A stretch of DNA of 64,000 bases from Fulvia fulva (GCF_020509005.1 NC_063020.1:3968001-4032000); one strand, 5' to 3'; numbered from the stretch's first letter, positions 41,944 through 53,835 are shown. Notes: generated from the sequence alone by a model not told the origin. A program made the numbers and translations.

Positions 41944-43480
41944 CCTGGTCAATGCTCTCCGCTAGATGGAATTGAGGCTTGGCAATGATGCCTGAAGAAT
42001 GTAAGGCTGTGGCTCAAGCATCGAGACAGGGTACGTGACGGTAGTTATGCGAAAGCGTGGACCAACGCAGAGGCGATTCTACTGATGCGCCAGCGCTCGA
42101 TCGGCGAACGATCAACAGCACGCCGGACGCAAGGCTTGCAATCCCCCGTTCATACTTCACACGTTTGCTGCAGTAGCATTAGATCAGACATGGAGCACTC
42201 CCCGGATGGTACTGTTGGAGCTTGCAGAGATGGGTCGATTAGTGCGTGTTATGGTACTAGGCCGGCCGTCCGCGGGCGAACAAGATAGATTTTCCACGAC
42301 TGACGGACCAATGGATGAAATCGCCTTGTCGGGTTTGTCGGTGAAAGAAACATTCTCGTATTTGGTTTATGTTGATCCAGGAACTGCCCAAAACCTGCTT
42401 GCAGTGTCTACGGCATTCGCGGCTGAATAGGTGCGGATGATCTACAAAAGCCGTGTACTCAGCAGAGATATTTTCTTAGTCCAGCTGAAAAAGTCTAACA
42501 TCGGGGAAAAGGAACACTTATGTTGTCATGTAAGTCTAAGGGGAATGCGAGGGGAATAGAGCGAATACTGGGATGAAGAGAAGCGGCTTGCGGACTGATC
42601 GTAAGCCTAATGAGTAGTCGAACTTTCGGAGGTGGTGCTACATCGTGTAGTGAATCGAATGTGGTCGACTCGCTATTCCGAGACCGAATCAGCATACACT
42701 TAGTACTACTGTCGGTCGTCTCGCAATGGAGATAAGCTGACTGGGGTCAATTCTATTGCATCTCGCGGACAATGCTTCGAAGATAGCTGCATGCTTTGAG
42801 CGTAGTCTTCAGCTAGACGGGGAGTCTTCCATAGCGTGTTTGCATGGGTTGAATCTTGCTGGAAGAGTGCTGCTTGAGCCATGTGGGGGACGTCTGTAGA
42901 GGGATAACTGATCGACAGTTGTGATCATGTGTGAGCCACAGATCACAAAAAGCTACGTTGTCTCGAGGTATAGCTCGTCACTATCGCTGTGGTGGCTTAC
43001 AAAGTGCCGGTCATGCTGCAACATCATCCACCTTGCCCGATGGTATACTCGAGGGCGATGCTGCAATGTCATGGGGTCATGACAGAGTCCGTGTTCGTTG
43101 TTGCCATGACCGTGCAATTTGAACGGCTCCTCGAGGACTGTACCCGGTGTTGCGATGGACGATGTGAAGCCAGAGGGTGTACGTCGCAATGGGGGCGCCA
43201 GGAGCCGCTGAGTCGTAGCAATGTGGTGCCTCATGTAGGTGTTGATGTGGTACATGTGTCTAGGAAATGGAAGGTAACGAAATGAAACCGGTGCCAAGAC
43301 TGCTTCTGCCTCAGGCTCCACAGGGCCACAGCATCTCCTGCTGCACGATCCATGCCCGACTTCCGACTACTCTCTCGCCGCACACCGGCGGCAATCGAAG
43401 CAAATTGTTAGGCCATGCGTGCTGGAGTAGTAAGAGAGCTTGAGTCTCGCCACACCAGCTTCAAAATCACCCGCTTCGAC
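41944..43480. other. Intergenic, no supported gene
   Basis: About 1.5 kb of mixed composition. Short frames exist on both strands, but none has a plausible start, a splice pattern or a family signature. The 5' flank of the esterase gene is at the left. Confidence 0.55.
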
Positions 43481-43749
43481 GCCTCCGGGCATCAGCTACT
43501 CGACATTGTGCGGTAGACAGCGATGAAGTGCAGAAGAGATAGCATTAGTCACGACTGTGGAAGGGAACAGAGAACAGGATGAAGCAGTGGTGCTGTAGAA
43601 GATCAGCGACCTGAGCACAATCTCACAAACCTCTGCGGGACCACCCGTTCGGCTATCTCTGAAGCACCTGCGGTATATCCCGTGATGTGGTCCATCAGGC
43701 CACGGCAAGCTCGGCGTATCAATGGAAAGCAAGACGAGATGTCCCAGCC

Positions 43750-44720
43750 TTACATGAGGCTGAGAAGTGCTCCGTCTCCGACTCAGGGACGTGGGAAGCA
43801 CAGTAAACGTGGAGAGTGGGGTTGCAACGCGTTGCTATTCATCGTCTTTGAAGCAGATGCCATGTCGGGTGACTATGTGGTGAAGGAGATGGCAGAAATG
43901 AAGGAATGTGGTCGCTTTACCCTCCATAAGCTTATTGAGTGGGACAGAGGCGATGTAGCACCGTGGCAGGCACTATATATCTAGAGATCCTGTCCGTGGG
44001 AATTTAAGACCGTGAAGCGATTGGCGATGCTCTTTTCACAGTCGACCACAACGATGGCGACATCATGCTTGAACATTTCCACGGACATGCGGGTCTCATC
44101 AGCGACTTCGATGATGGTGTCGTTGCCGGGTAAGAGTAGTGGAAAACACGATCGCTCGACTCTCCACAAGCCTATCAATCCCGTAGGCTGCGCTGCAGCA
44201 CCATAGATGATGACCTTGAACAGTCGGAACGCCTGTCTGAAAGGTGCTCGCACCTGCTCTTAGCGATAACGTTCCAGGCAAAAGAGAACAAGTAGGAGTC
44301 ATACATTCCCAATTCCCATCCCGGCTTCTTCTGATCAGATATCATGTCAACTTTCAGCGAGAGCCAGGGGACGGTAGAGGTGGCAAGGACCGCCGCTCGC
44401 CGCCCCATAAGCCTGTCGAGCGCGACAACTGCCCTCCAGCACCGTGGGAAGCACTGTAAATCTCGAGAGAGCCTGTCTCAAAGGTGCTCGCACCTGCTCT
44501 TGGCAATGATCTCGACCAGTGGAATGAATGCATCTCGATGCCGGCTGTTCTGGTCAGATGCCATCTCGAAAACACGCTGGAGGAGATGATATAGGTGGCA
44601 AGGACCGTCGCTCGAATTCTCGCAGGCCAGTTGAGTGCGACGAGTGCAGTCCAGCACCCTAGGCAGCATCGTTGGTCTAGAGAGCGCCTCACAGAAGTGC
44701 TCGTCCAGGCTCTCTGGAAT
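43750..44720. repeat. Degenerate tandem repeats, period about 217-243 bp
   Basis: A CAGCACCGTGGGAAGCACTG-type block recurs near 43,951, 44,194, 44,436 and 44,653, with a weaker copy near 43,785. It is preceded each time by an AAGCCTRTCGAGYGCGACA-type block. GGTGCTCGCACCTGCTCTT is exact at 44,243-44,261 and 44,483-44,501 (240 bp apart). On the minus strand the copies encode related peptides (IAKSRCEHL, GPCHLYHLL), which suggests a decayed repeat-protein gene. Confidence 0.65.
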
Positions 44721-44807
44721 CTTTCCCAACGCGATCGCGATGGACCGGGAGACGGCGAAATGATCCCGACGAACGAGCAGCAAGGCGACTTGAGAGCATA
44801 CTCTCAT
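44478..44807 (-). pseudogene. Open frame within the tandem repeats, unknown
   Basis: The 109-codon frame includes RPTMLPRVLDCTRRTQLACE, VFEMASDQNSRHRDAF and EIIAKSRCEHL. The last motif and GPCHLYR recur in other frames downstream. This could be a remnant of a helical-repeat protein; no family is recognised, and no start or intron signals fix a gene. Confidence 0.3.
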
Positions 44808-44949
44808 TCAAAAGTCCTATACATCCCCCCTCATCAACAAAGAAAAGCGCATCGTGCAACACTCCCCATCCCCAACACCACACCCCTCGCTTGAACCCCT
44901 CAAACGCCAACCGGTATCGTAGACAATCTACGTCCCTTCATATCATCGC

Positions 44950-47651
44950 TCACGCACCCACACTAACCTCATCCCTCCTGCTCCTTCCACCTCGATTCCT
45001 GACCGCACCCGGCCGAGAAAGGGTGTACTTGGCAAAAGCACGGGCCAACGCCTTCTTACACGACACCTTCTGGGAGCCTACGAAGCTGTCCACGGCCACG
45101 GCAATAGCTCGATCAATGTCGACGGCATTGCAGTATTCGCTCAGGCGCATCTTGGCGAAGGACTCGCTGATTCGCAAAATCGACTCGAGATGACGGACCT
45201 GGGTCACGAAATTAGTATCGGAGGCGATTCAGTGGCATAGAAAGTGAGATACTTACTGTAATGGGGTACGCGCCGGTTGCGAGAGATTCCCTACGCATAT
45301 CCGCAAAGAGGCGCGCAATCTTGTCCTGATCAATCTGATATAGCTTAGGCCGGCAGTGCTCGCGGGCGTACAGAATGTACTTCCTGAGCAGTTCTTGTGG
45401 AATCTCGGTCTTGGGTCGTCCAGAAGTTTGGCTCTCGTCGCCATCGACGTCCATCTGGCTGTCGTTGGCTGCGGTGGTCTGAGTCTGTGCTCCGAGTGAA
45501 GAGCTCATGACGGGGTGTGCGCGACCGTGGCTGTTGACGACGAAGTTGGCGAGGCGCTCGTCTTCGGCAGGATCAACGGTGTCGCGCACGACGCAGAGGA
45601 TGTCGAAACGGGACAAGATGGGTTCTGTGAGCTCGACGTTCTGGCTGAAGGGCACTGTAGCGTTGTAGCGACCACCGATGGGATTGGCAGCGGCGATGAC
45701 TGCACAGCGAGCTTGGAGGGTTGTTACGATACCAGCCTTCGAGATGGAAATTGTCTGCTGCTCCATAGCCTCGTGGATGGATGTTCGGTCCTGGTCGTTC
45801 ATTTTGTCGAATTCGTCGATCAAGCATGTTCCCTTGTCAGCGAGCACAAGAGCACCGCCCTCGAGTGTCCATTCGGAAGTAAGTGGATCACGTCGAACGG
45901 AAGCTGTAAGACCAACTGCAGAAGCACCTTGACCAGTGGCGAAGACAGCACGACGTGCTGTGTTCTCAATGTATTTAAGAACCTGCGATTTGGCTGTTCC
46001 GGGGTCACCAAGTAGTAGAATGTTGATGTCACCACGGATAGAATGCTTGCCTTGAGCTTCCTTGGAGACACCGCCGAATAGCGACAACGCAACGGCGGTC
46101 TTGATGTCGTTGTGACCGTAGATGGATGGTGCGATCGAGCTGATGATCTTGTCCACGATCTTTGGGTCTTTGCTCAGAGCACGAATCTCTCGCTCATCCT
46201 CCTCTGTCAGCCTGAAGCCTGCCAGCTGATCATGAGACTTTACGACATGATTTGCTTCGAGGATCGTCGCAAAGACGGGGAATCCGTTCTTGTTGTTCAG
46301 CTGGGCGTCGTAGTTGTTGCGGTAGACACCAGTGATCTCGACCTCCTCGCCAGGCTTGGCCGAATCTATCAAGTCCCAAAGCAGGATGACCTCTCTGTGC
46401 CGCGGAAGACGACCTGCTGGGACTGTGCCGGGTGACTCCTGCAGAGTAAGCTTCTGGTAGTTGCGATACACCGTCTTCTCGCTGTTGAGTGTGAACGGTC
46501 CTCGCGATTGACAATTCTGGCAGAACGAAAGCTTGACTTCGGCGTTGCTGTCCTGCGGGAAAGGTCCAAGTGTAATGCCACATTTCGTGCAGTCAAATTT
46601 GACATACCTGAGCTGTGGGAACACGCCCGTCCGCCTTGTGACAACTCCGCTGACTCTCAGCAAGCAATTGAGATGGCTTTGTCGCAGCTGTCGCAGAGTG
46701 TAGGAGACTGGCAGGTTAGTAATGCGCACATGAAGCTCGAAGTGGATGCGCTCGTAGTCTGGGTAGTGGTATAGAGCCACTTCCAGCGCGACCGCATCGA
46801 AGATGGGTAGCACCTCCGTGGGGACGTTGACCAAGAAGTAAGCCAGAGTAGGCTTCGATTCGGAAAGATGCTCCCAATCGACTTCCAGCGATTCTGCGTT
46901 GACTTCTCCAAGTGTCCTGATGCGCACACCGTATACGGAAGTTCCAGAGGCGTCAGTGTACTCCGTCAGGAATGCCTTGAACTCGCGAGCAATTGTCTTG
47001 TGCACAGCTGGTTGCGATACCCAGTCAGTCAAGCTGCTAGCTTTGACATCTGCCAATGCTTCGAGAGAAAGCTCCTCGTTCATGATATCCTCGTGCATGT
47101 CAATGTCGTCCTGGTCTTCATCGAATCTGTGTCGTCGTCTGCGTGGCTGGCGTGTAAGGTCCATAACATCCTCTTCTTCATCCGGCAAGAAAGCATTGGG
47201 CATCTTTCGTTCGCGAGCGAGCTCTCTATCGCGTCTGTTGAGTCGTGCTTCGAGCGCTCTCCTGGCGGCTGGGTCCATCTGATCGTAGTCCTCGTCATCA
47301 TCGATATCTGCGCCAACGTAGCCTTGCTCTTCTCGTCTCTCGTAATCGCGGTCGAAGTTGTCGCCAAAAAGGTCAATGCCAGCATCGTCCTCGGCCATCT
47401 CGTCTGCATCGTCAATGTCCTGGATCAGGTCTTCAGGGTCCAGGTTGTCATCTTCGTCAATGTCGTCGCCTCGAGGGAATACTGGTGGTGATGATGCGGG
47501 AGCTTCGAAGTGTCAGCGATGTTCCATGCCCACGAGATCGATACATACGGCTTGATGGCGGTGCGTTGCTGGAGGGGATGTCATCGTCTGCGTCTCTTCC
47601 TCGCTTTCTACCACCACCTGCGGCCGGGCGACCGCGGTTTGCCGCCGACAT
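44950..47651 (-). CDS. MCM2: DNA replication licensing helicase subunit MCM2
   Basis: Three exons: 47,651-47,549, 47,502-45,257 and 45,198-44,950, giving about 865 residues (yeast Mcm2 has 868). The introns are 46 bp (GTATGT...AAG) and 58 bp (GTAAGT, TACTAAT branch, CAG). The acidic N-terminus is typical and binds histones in the family. A C4 zinc finger (CTKC...CQNC), Walker A (GDPGTAKSQ), Walker B (CLIDEFDKM) and the arginine finger (SRFD) are intact. As part of the MCM2-7 hexamer it is loaded at origins in G1 and unwinds DNA in S phase. The final exon gives the winged-helix end. Starting at the ATG at 47,398 would lose the conserved N-terminus. Confidence 0.95.
47503..47548 (-). other. MCM2 intron 1 (46 bp)
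   Basis: Donor GTATGT and acceptor AAG, with a CTGAC branch site 9 bases before the exon. Splicing joins the MSAANRGR-type first exon to the acidic DEDDNLDPEDLIQ region in frame. The intron is very short but within the fungal range. Confidence 0.75.
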
Positions 47652-47804
47652 GTTTGGTCGAAGGGGAGAGCTATGGTATATTAGCTGGATGCAGCGTGCC
47701 GAGGTGGGTGAATGTATACCTCATGGTTGTTTGGTGGGTTGGTGTTGGGAGAAACAGTCGAAAGTGGGCGGCAAGGATTGACAGCATTCAATCGCGCGCG
47801 GATC

Positions 47805-47827
47805 CGCGTCTTTCACGCGCGACGCGT
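47805..47827. promoter_or_regulatory. ACGCG (MCB-like) cluster upstream of MCM2
   Basis: Three ACGCG cores lie in 23 bp: CGCGT at 47,805, ACGCG at 47,815 and the full palindrome ACGCGT at 47,822-47,827. They are about 155-175 bp before the MCM2 ATG. In yeasts, MBF binds ACGCGT to switch on DNA replication genes at G1/S. A similar cluster precedes FEN1. Confidence 0.6.
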
Positions 47828-48289
47828 TGGCGCTAGCCATCGCTCCGGAATTACATCGGCTGGTTCATGGTGGCAACAACGACCCTCGCCTTCATGTGTC
47901 CCGTTGTCAACGACATGTCAGTTCCATCGAGATCTGCTTCCCTACACTGCAATAGGCCTCCAGCAAGCACCATATCTCCGCCTCACTATCTTCCCGCCTC
48001 ACGATTCGGATCCACAGCACGCGATCCTCACAAATACCACGCTGCGGTGACGATGCAGCTCCGCCTGGCGAGTCAGGGCATCTGCGGAATGTCGTAGGAG
48101 GTAGGAGACGGTCCCAATGCCAGCGAAATAATAATGTTTACCATAGCTTTTCTCGACTGCTCCACCATGCATTTCGCAGCTCTCCTCCTTGGAGGCTATC
48201 TCTACGGTACTGGCATCGCGGCCCACTGTGCCAAAGCAGCCTACCGTGGGGAGCAGCCGACTTGAACGACACTCGAAAATCCATCCGCC
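47828..48289. other. Divergent intergenic region MCM2 / F-box-like gene
   Basis: Together with 47,652-47,827 this is the only upstream DNA for both neighbours. No feature is seen beyond the ACGCG cluster. Confidence 0.5.
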
Positions 48290-49048
48290 ATGGATGGAAT
48301 GCCAGAAGCAGCATCACTGGCACTGGCGGTCTGGAGAGACGCCAATATTGAAGTCGAAGAACCGACCGCATCGCCTGTCTGGCGGGTCCTCAACACACCG
48401 GAACTTCTGGAGATGATCCTACTAGAGCTCGGCCATCTCTCAGGCCACGCACTGCAAGTCGAGAAAGACGTCAAAGCAGATCAAGATGCTGGTCGATGGC
48501 ACGCACCAAGTGGTCTCCGCACTCTGCTGTACTGCCAGCGTGTGAGTCGTACCTTCCGAGACGCAATCCAAAGCTCCTTCTGGGTCCAGCAGAAACTATG
48601 GTTCACTCCCACTGCAGGCAGTGCAGCAGATGCCAGCATCGGTCATCGACGCAATCCCATGATTCACGATCTGGGTCCCGCCAGAATGGACGCCCTTGGC
48701 ATCAAGTTCTTCACGCACCAGACGAGAACTTACCAGGACGACAACGGTGTATCTTACACCAGACCTTGGGTGGCGATCAGCTTCGATGGTGCAGCACTGC
48801 GGAAACAGGCCGAGAGTCATGATCAGGCGATCTGGAGGAAGATGCTCGTTGTTCGTCCCTATGAGCCGGAGATGAGGTGGACGGTGTGGTTGGACGATTT
48901 GCATATTCACTCTGGCAGGCTGCATTTGGAGCCACCTTTGGCGTTTGAGAAGTTGATTGATTTTGCTTTGGAGGAGGAGTCGCGAGCCGCGGCGGTGAGG
49001 ACGGCGTTGGAGGCTAGGATCAAGAAGGGGAGACCGTGGGCTGAGTGA
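48290..49048 (+). CDS. F-box-like protein, single exon
   Basis: 252 residues from ATG 48,290. Residues about 31-100 read as a divergent F-box: VLNTPELLEMILLELGHLSG, an insert of about 25 residues, then YCQRVSRTFRDAIQSSFWVQ. The C-terminal half has the local family's pattern IWRKMLVVRPYE, compared with SWRKMLLTQPPL in the spliced F-box genes at 51 and 53 kb. F-box proteins present substrates to SCF ubiquitin ligases; the target is unknown. It lacks the introns of its neighbours. It may be a divergent member of the same cluster. Confidence 0.75.
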   Translation: MDGMPEAASLALAVWRDANIEVEEPTASPVWRVLNTPELLEMILLELGHLSGHALQVEKDVKADQDAGRWHAPSGLRTLLYCQRVSRTFRDAIQSSFWVQQKLWFTPTAGSAADASIGHRRNPMIHDLGPARMDALGIKFFTHQTRTYQDDNGVSYTRPWVAISFDGAALRKQAESHDQAIWRKMLVVRPYEPEMRWTVWLDDLHIHSGRLHLEPPLAFEKLIDFALEEESRAAAVRTALEARIKKGRPWAE

Positions 49049-49671
49049 GGGACTGGAAGAGAAGGGTATGAAGTCCTTGCCTTTCGAAGCATACATCGCA
49101 AATCAAATGAGCACTGCCCCGAACGGGTCAACGCTCGCTGCCTCTGACATCAGGTATATCCTTCTATCCCCGTCTTCACTCCTCGGCAGCTGTTCTACTG
49201 TAGGTGCACAAGCTTCCTGATCGAAACATTGCGTGGATTCATGTATCTGCCAACTCTTCACCTGAGGAGACTGTCACCAAAGAAGCTTCTTTTGGCCACG
49301 AACCGACGGCATGGTAAACCGATATGTAATACAAACGGTCGTCCTTTCCCCTCCTGCCCCAATCACAGTAACGCTTGTGGTAAGCGTTCTACACGGGTTT
49401 CAAAACATTCCCCCAACCGTATCGATCAGGAGTGTCACTCGACCCGCACCCGACAACTCAGCTGCCAGTGAACGAATTTCCAGATTACGGAGAGATAGAC
49501 CATCATGCCAGCACGAAGCGACTGAGTCGGAGGAATTCTATCCAATTTTCTCAAGTACGTGGGAGTACTTCTCCGAAGATATACCAACATTACCTCAAGT
49601 CATTTCAATTCAGCCTATTACGTCTGCTAGGACTCGCCCGCTATTCCATACGTAGCAACGAGAAGATTGCT
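49049..49671. other. Intergenic, no supported gene
   Basis: It holds only short overlapping frames. The frame of the next gene is open back to 49,432, but protein-like sequence starts at 49,672. Confidence 0.5.
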
Positions 49672-50283
49672 ATGTCGCTCCCAACATACGAAGAGGCGAT
49701 CGCGTGCGCCCAGCCGGACGAGCTCAACATACAGCAGGAGGCCAACCAGGAGATCCAGCGAGAAAGGCGCCACGGCCTTGATGCCGAGCTACAATCTATC
49801 ATCGACGGCCGTAGTGCCAAAGCACGACTCTCTCAGATTGCCAACCTCTCTCCAAACGCGAAAAAACTGGCTGACATCATAACCTTTGTGATCCTGACTA
49901 GCTACAAGCGTCCCCGATCAGGACCATTCTTTCAGACGTTCTGGTTTCTACCATGGCAGCTGTTGATGTCAAACCGGCACCTCGAGGTCATCTGCGATTG
50001 CCTGGAGGAAAGTGTAGAGATGAAGCAACCATGGATCTTTGAATCCCCGTGGCGCAAAGCCCATAGCCTGTTCTCGAGGCGTCACAGGCGCTTTGATTGG
50101 GACGGCACGAGAATTCTGTGTCCAGTCCCGATTGACAAGATCCACAATCCAACAAGGGAACTTGCAGTACCCATCGAGCCGACGATGGAGAAGTTGGTCC
50201 AGATGTATGTTGAAGTGAATGCCCGTGCACCAGCGTATGTAGTCACGTGTGGCTACGGACTAGGGTTGCATCTCTACTATTAG
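49672..50283 (+). CDS. Hypothetical protein starting MSLPTYEEAI
   Basis: 203 residues if translation starts at ATG 49,672; the frame is open from 49,432, but I prefer the later ATG because LPTYEEA is a common start in fungal proteins and the upstream part looks random. The N-terminal third is charged and helical (QEANQEIQRERRHGLDAELQ). No catalytic motif, signal peptide or membrane span is seen. A separate downstream frame (50,376-50,636) could be a further exon or a relic. Function unknown. Confidence 0.5.
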   Translation: MSLPTYEEAIACAQPDELNIQQEANQEIQRERRHGLDAELQSIIDGRSAKARLSQIANLSPNAKKLADIITFVILTSYKRPRSGPFFQTFWFLPWQLLMSNRHLEVICDCLEESVEMKQPWIFESPWRKAHSLFSRRHRRFDWDGTRILCPVPIDKIHNPTRELAVPIEPTMEKLVQMYVEVNARAPAYVVTCGYGLGLHLYY

Positions 50284-50375
50284 ACACCTAGCGACCTACA
50301 ACAAGATCAACCATCAATCTACAACTGATAATGTATCCTTTCACTTTTCGGGGTTCGAAGGAGATTCACGACTGA

Positions 50376-50636
50376 CATCCTATACCACTGGAAGGTTCAG
50401 GGGAGGTTGTTGATCTGGATGCTTTGGCTAGGAGACTTTACATCGAGGTGTTTATCATGGTGCCGGCCATTGCTGAGACCAAGGAGCTTGCGTCGTTGAT
50501 GAGTTTTATCCTCTTGGCGCATGGCGATAAGACGTTCCCGAAGGGACACTGCTGGTGGGAGGTTGCTGAGCAGGCAAGGGGGTTCTGTCGTGGATATCTT
50601 GGTGAGACGATGCGGATGTGGGATGATGGGAACTGA
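50376..50636 (+). pseudogene. Possible exon or gene fragment
   Basis: Open frame without a good start; protein-like (RRLYIEVFIMVP, HGDKTFPKGHCWWEV). RLYIEVFIMVP loosely resembles VQMYVEV near the end of the preceding gene, so it may be a relic of a paralogue. Low certainty. Confidence 0.3.
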
Positions 50637-50805
50637 GGCTGAGACTACAGTTTGGCGCGCAAGTCAAGTCTCGTGATCGTGATCGTGATCAGCACCGCAA
50701 GATGGGTCCATCTCACACAGACTATGACCCTATACACAGGCTACAAGCATGCGATCCGCTGCGTTCATCTCGCAATAACGATGTCTTGCTCATGCTCGTC
50801 CCAGC

Positions 50806-51668
50806 TCATGCCCTCGTCCAATCATATTGATCCTCAGCCGGCTCTTTCGCCATCTCAGCCAGTAGAGTGTTAGCAGTACACTTCGCGGGCTTTCCCCCAT
50901 CCTCAAGCACCGGAATCCTCGCAAACCCATCTTCTCCCCAGACCGCCCAGATACTCCGATAGAACCTTTCACCACTCTGGACCATGTCATTCAACGTTAT
51001 TCCTCGTGCCCGACCCTCTATGGTGATGTCATGCCAATGATAAAGCCCGCCATGATCGACCAGCGCTTCACTTAGTGGGGGCTGCGTGAAGAGCATCTTG
51101 CGCCACGATGCCTTAAAAAGAGTCATTAGTCTCCCGTAAAGTCGCGGTCGAAGGGTAACAAGTGACTTACCTCCGGTCGTTTGCCTGCTTTCAGTCTCAT
51201 GAACAGCCCCTTCTTGTTGATGTACCGTTTCCACTCCGGGCCGTTCACGCCGAGGAATGGGTTTACGAGAATGCGGTACTCGGTCGAGTCCGTTGCCTCG
51301 CGTGCCCAGCGCACGTCGCCGCGCATCTCCCGTTCGTAGTAGTGATGCTGTGACTGGCAGTGCTCGATGTCTCTGCAGTTGGCACCGTAGACGCCACGAT
51401 CCTCGACGAGACTGAGCTGGAAGCTCGTGCAAGGGCGGAAGAAGAGTGCCTTTTGTAACGACGGCGAGTTCTAGCCACCTTCAGTCACAGTTCCCTTTAT
51501 GTCAAGTGCGACGCTCACCTCGATGACGTTCTTCCAGGTGCGACAGACACGCTGGTTGAGGAGGATCTCGTTGAGTGGAAGGTTCAGGAGCATAGTCTCG
51601 AGAAGTTCTGCGACGTCCATGGATCGGGCGGCAGCTACGTTTGCTGACTTGGGGGTGGTGGTAGCCAT
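50806..51668 (-). CDS. F-box protein, three exons
   Basis: Exons 51,668-51,519, 51,470-51,171 and 51,111-50,806 give 251 residues. Introns are 48 bp (GTGAGC...TAG) and 59 bp (GTAAGT...AAG). The F-box lies at about residues 17-60: MDVAELLETMLLNLPLNEIL, then QRVCRTWKNVIE across the first junction, then LQKALFFRP. Shared family motifs follow: YRILVNPFL, ASWRKMLFTQPPLSEAL and a WGEDGFA region. It is closely related to the gene at 52,750-53,636. A substrate receptor role in an SCF ubiquitin ligase is inferred from the family. No other domain is recognised. Confidence 0.82.
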
Positions 51669-52749
51669 GATGTCGAGACTTGATGTGGATGTTAGCGACC
51701 TTTCTTGTGTGTTGTAAAGGACATGAAAGAGCAATTAGGAGTTCGAGGTTTTGTCGTTCGAAATCGAGTCCGTGCCCTCGAGAGAGCACAAAGTTGAGGG
51801 CATCGGGCGGCGCTAGTCATCCGCATAGACCAGGCACGTGCTACAGTCCTTCACTTACCATGCGCTAAGCCAAATCTCATGTTGGATGCCAGACAGACTG
51901 GCCAAAGACAATATCGAAAGCCAATGTACATACAGCAGACATATTCGGCGAATGTATGAAGCCACAATAATGATCTTAGTGGGCAAGGGCTGAGAGTCTG
52001 TCCAAGTCTCACCTCGTAGTAGTCGTGTATAGAAAGTTAGGATCCCTAGCGAGATTGACGGCGGAGCTCTCGTCTTGGGTCTGGCTCGTGTCTTTATGTT
52101 CAAATTGATTGCTACAAGCGGATCCTTGCTGTCTTACAGTAGCATCAAAGAATTAGCACAATCGATCTCGTCGTAGCAATAGGCGCGCTGTAACGCGGAG
52201 CCCGGAACAAAGTGCAGAAGAGCACCGAGACCGAGCGCCGGAGTCACGCATGCAGTGAATGGCCGACTTTTTCATCAAGCCTCCTTTTGCGCTGTTCGCT
52301 TACTCTGTTTCCATTCCATGCCATTCGGATCATCAGCTCAATCGCCTGGTCTCTGAGCTTGCACGGTCCAGCATCATGACCCCCAGGGGGCGGGTCCTCG
52401 CTGTTGGAGTCTTCCACAGTGGCTTGGATACGTTGTTTGACCCGGCATCGCTCCCGTTTGACCATCGCCAGCTTCACTCTTCCTATGTCTTGATCCTCGA
52501 TATCACGATCTGAGGCATGGATGAGCTGAATGCTCTGACTTTCTTCCAAAGTCTTTGCTCTGATCTGGCAATGGACTCTACTCTTGCCGACCTGAGGGGT
52601 AGCCCAATCATGGCAGGACTTGCTGGGTGCTGGTGTCGCTCACCTCCTCGCTGGTGTACGTGTCAGACACATCTTCGTTGCCAGAACCCTCCTTGTCTCC
52701 CTGATTCCCCAATCCGCCGGTGACGTTGGGTACGACAGGATCGTCCTCG
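51669..52749. other. Intergenic between two F-box genes
   Basis: It holds the 5' flank of one F-box gene and the 3' flank of the next. On the minus strand 52,749-52,600 reads acidic, Ser/Thr-rich peptide (SDTYTSEEVSDTSTQ) in another frame, similar in style to the tail of the upstream F-box protein. This may be a lost or spliced C-terminal extension. Nothing else is seen. Confidence 0.4.
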
Positions 52750-53636
52750 CTAGCTCCATGATCCATCTGAGTTGACTCCTGGGTCCTCTTCTTCGTGACC
52801 ACTGTCACCCTCCTCGTCAGCAATGGTGCTTTGGTCATCGACTTCCTCCTTCGGTTCTTTCTTGATCTCATCAATCATCACCTGTCCCGAGACATCTGCA
52901 GGCATGTTAGCGCCTCCAAGTGGCAAAGCCGCGAATCCATCCTCTCCCCAGATCCTACGAAGGCCGTGCCCGAATTTACGAGCGTGTGATCGGGCATCGC
53001 CAAGGGTCAGGCCTTTTGGATTCTTCTTCGCTTGAAGAATGTGCCAATGCATCGTTTCGTCACCGCAGCTTCTGACAATGGCTTCGGCCAATGGTGGCTG
53101 TGTAAGCAGCATCTTCCTCCATGATGCTTCTGGTCGTTCATACACGTCGCGATCGAATCTATGGTCCTCGCGTCTGATGTACCGGTGGCCGCCTGGCTCT
53201 GATGCACAAGACCGTAGGAATGGATTGACCAGAATGCGGTATAGGCTTTCGTCCGACAGAGACTGTGCCCAACGAGTGAAGCCGCTTTCGTCGTCTGTTG
53301 GCTTATGACCATCGCCGGTGTAACTTGGGCAATCCATATGCTTGCGGCATGGTAGTGGGTAGACACCACGAGTCTCGACCAAGCGCAGCTGAATATCAGC
53401 ACTAGGTCGAAAGAACAGTGCCTTCTGAATCTGCGGCGAGGTCTCAATGACATCTTTCCAGGTCTTGCAAACCTGCTGAACGAGGAGGATTTTTCGGAGC
53501 GGCAGCTGAAGTAGCATGTTCTCAACCAGCTCCGGCACGTCCATGAAGGCAGAAGCTGCAGCGGTGCTTGGCGTGTCCTGTTATGTGTCAGTACTGCATA
53601 TCGCGGGGAAAGGGGTGAGCATACTGTGGTGGCCAT
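52750..53636 (-). CDS. F-box protein, two exons
   Basis: The 12-nt first exon (53,636-53,625, MATT) is joined over a 47-bp intron (GTATGC...CAG) to 53,577-52,750, giving 279 residues. F-box: MDVPELVENMLLQLPLRKIL, QQVCKTWKDVIE, IQKALFFRPS. Family motifs YRILVNPFL, ASWRKMLLTQPPLAEAI and WGEDGFAALP follow. An acidic, low-complexity tail (EEVDDQSTIADEEGDSGHEE) closes the protein. It differs from its neighbour at 50,806 by lacking the two internal introns and having one after codon 4. It is likely an SCF substrate adaptor. Confidence 0.83.
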
Positions 53637-53689
53637 TGCTGTAATCTGCGGTGAGTGTGATGTTGGTTGGCGGTGCGATCTTGAAGCGT

Positions 53690-53835
53690 GCTATTGAATG
53701 GCGCCGCTGATTCGTGATGGTGATTGGTAACGTTGAGTGGTGATGCTGAGTGGTGCCGTTGAGTAGTAATCTTGAACGGTGCTGTTGGGTGGTGGTATCG
53801 AGTGGTGATATCGAGCAGTGGCGTCCAGTAGTAAC
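53690..53835. repeat. Imperfect short repeats around TTGAGTGGTGATG
   Basis: Copies of a G/T-rich unit (GTTGAGTGGTGATGCTGAGTG, GTTGAGTAGTAATCTTGAACG, ATCGAGTGGTGATATCGAGCA) follow each other upstream of the F-box gene. The period is irregular, roughly 10-22 bp. Confidence 0.55.

Noticed and set aside
42953..43321. Frames of about 100-120 codons on both strands
   Set aside because: No start context, no splice logic and no recognisable protein; chance frames in GC-balanced DNA.
45212..47398. MCM2 read as one 728-codon frame
   Set aside because: The C-terminal 14 residues are intron sequence, and the conserved N-terminal exon and winged-helix exon would be lost.
53007..53636. 209-codon frame over the F-box gene
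   Set aside because: It shares only the first four codons with the real gene and then reads through the intron in a wrong frame.
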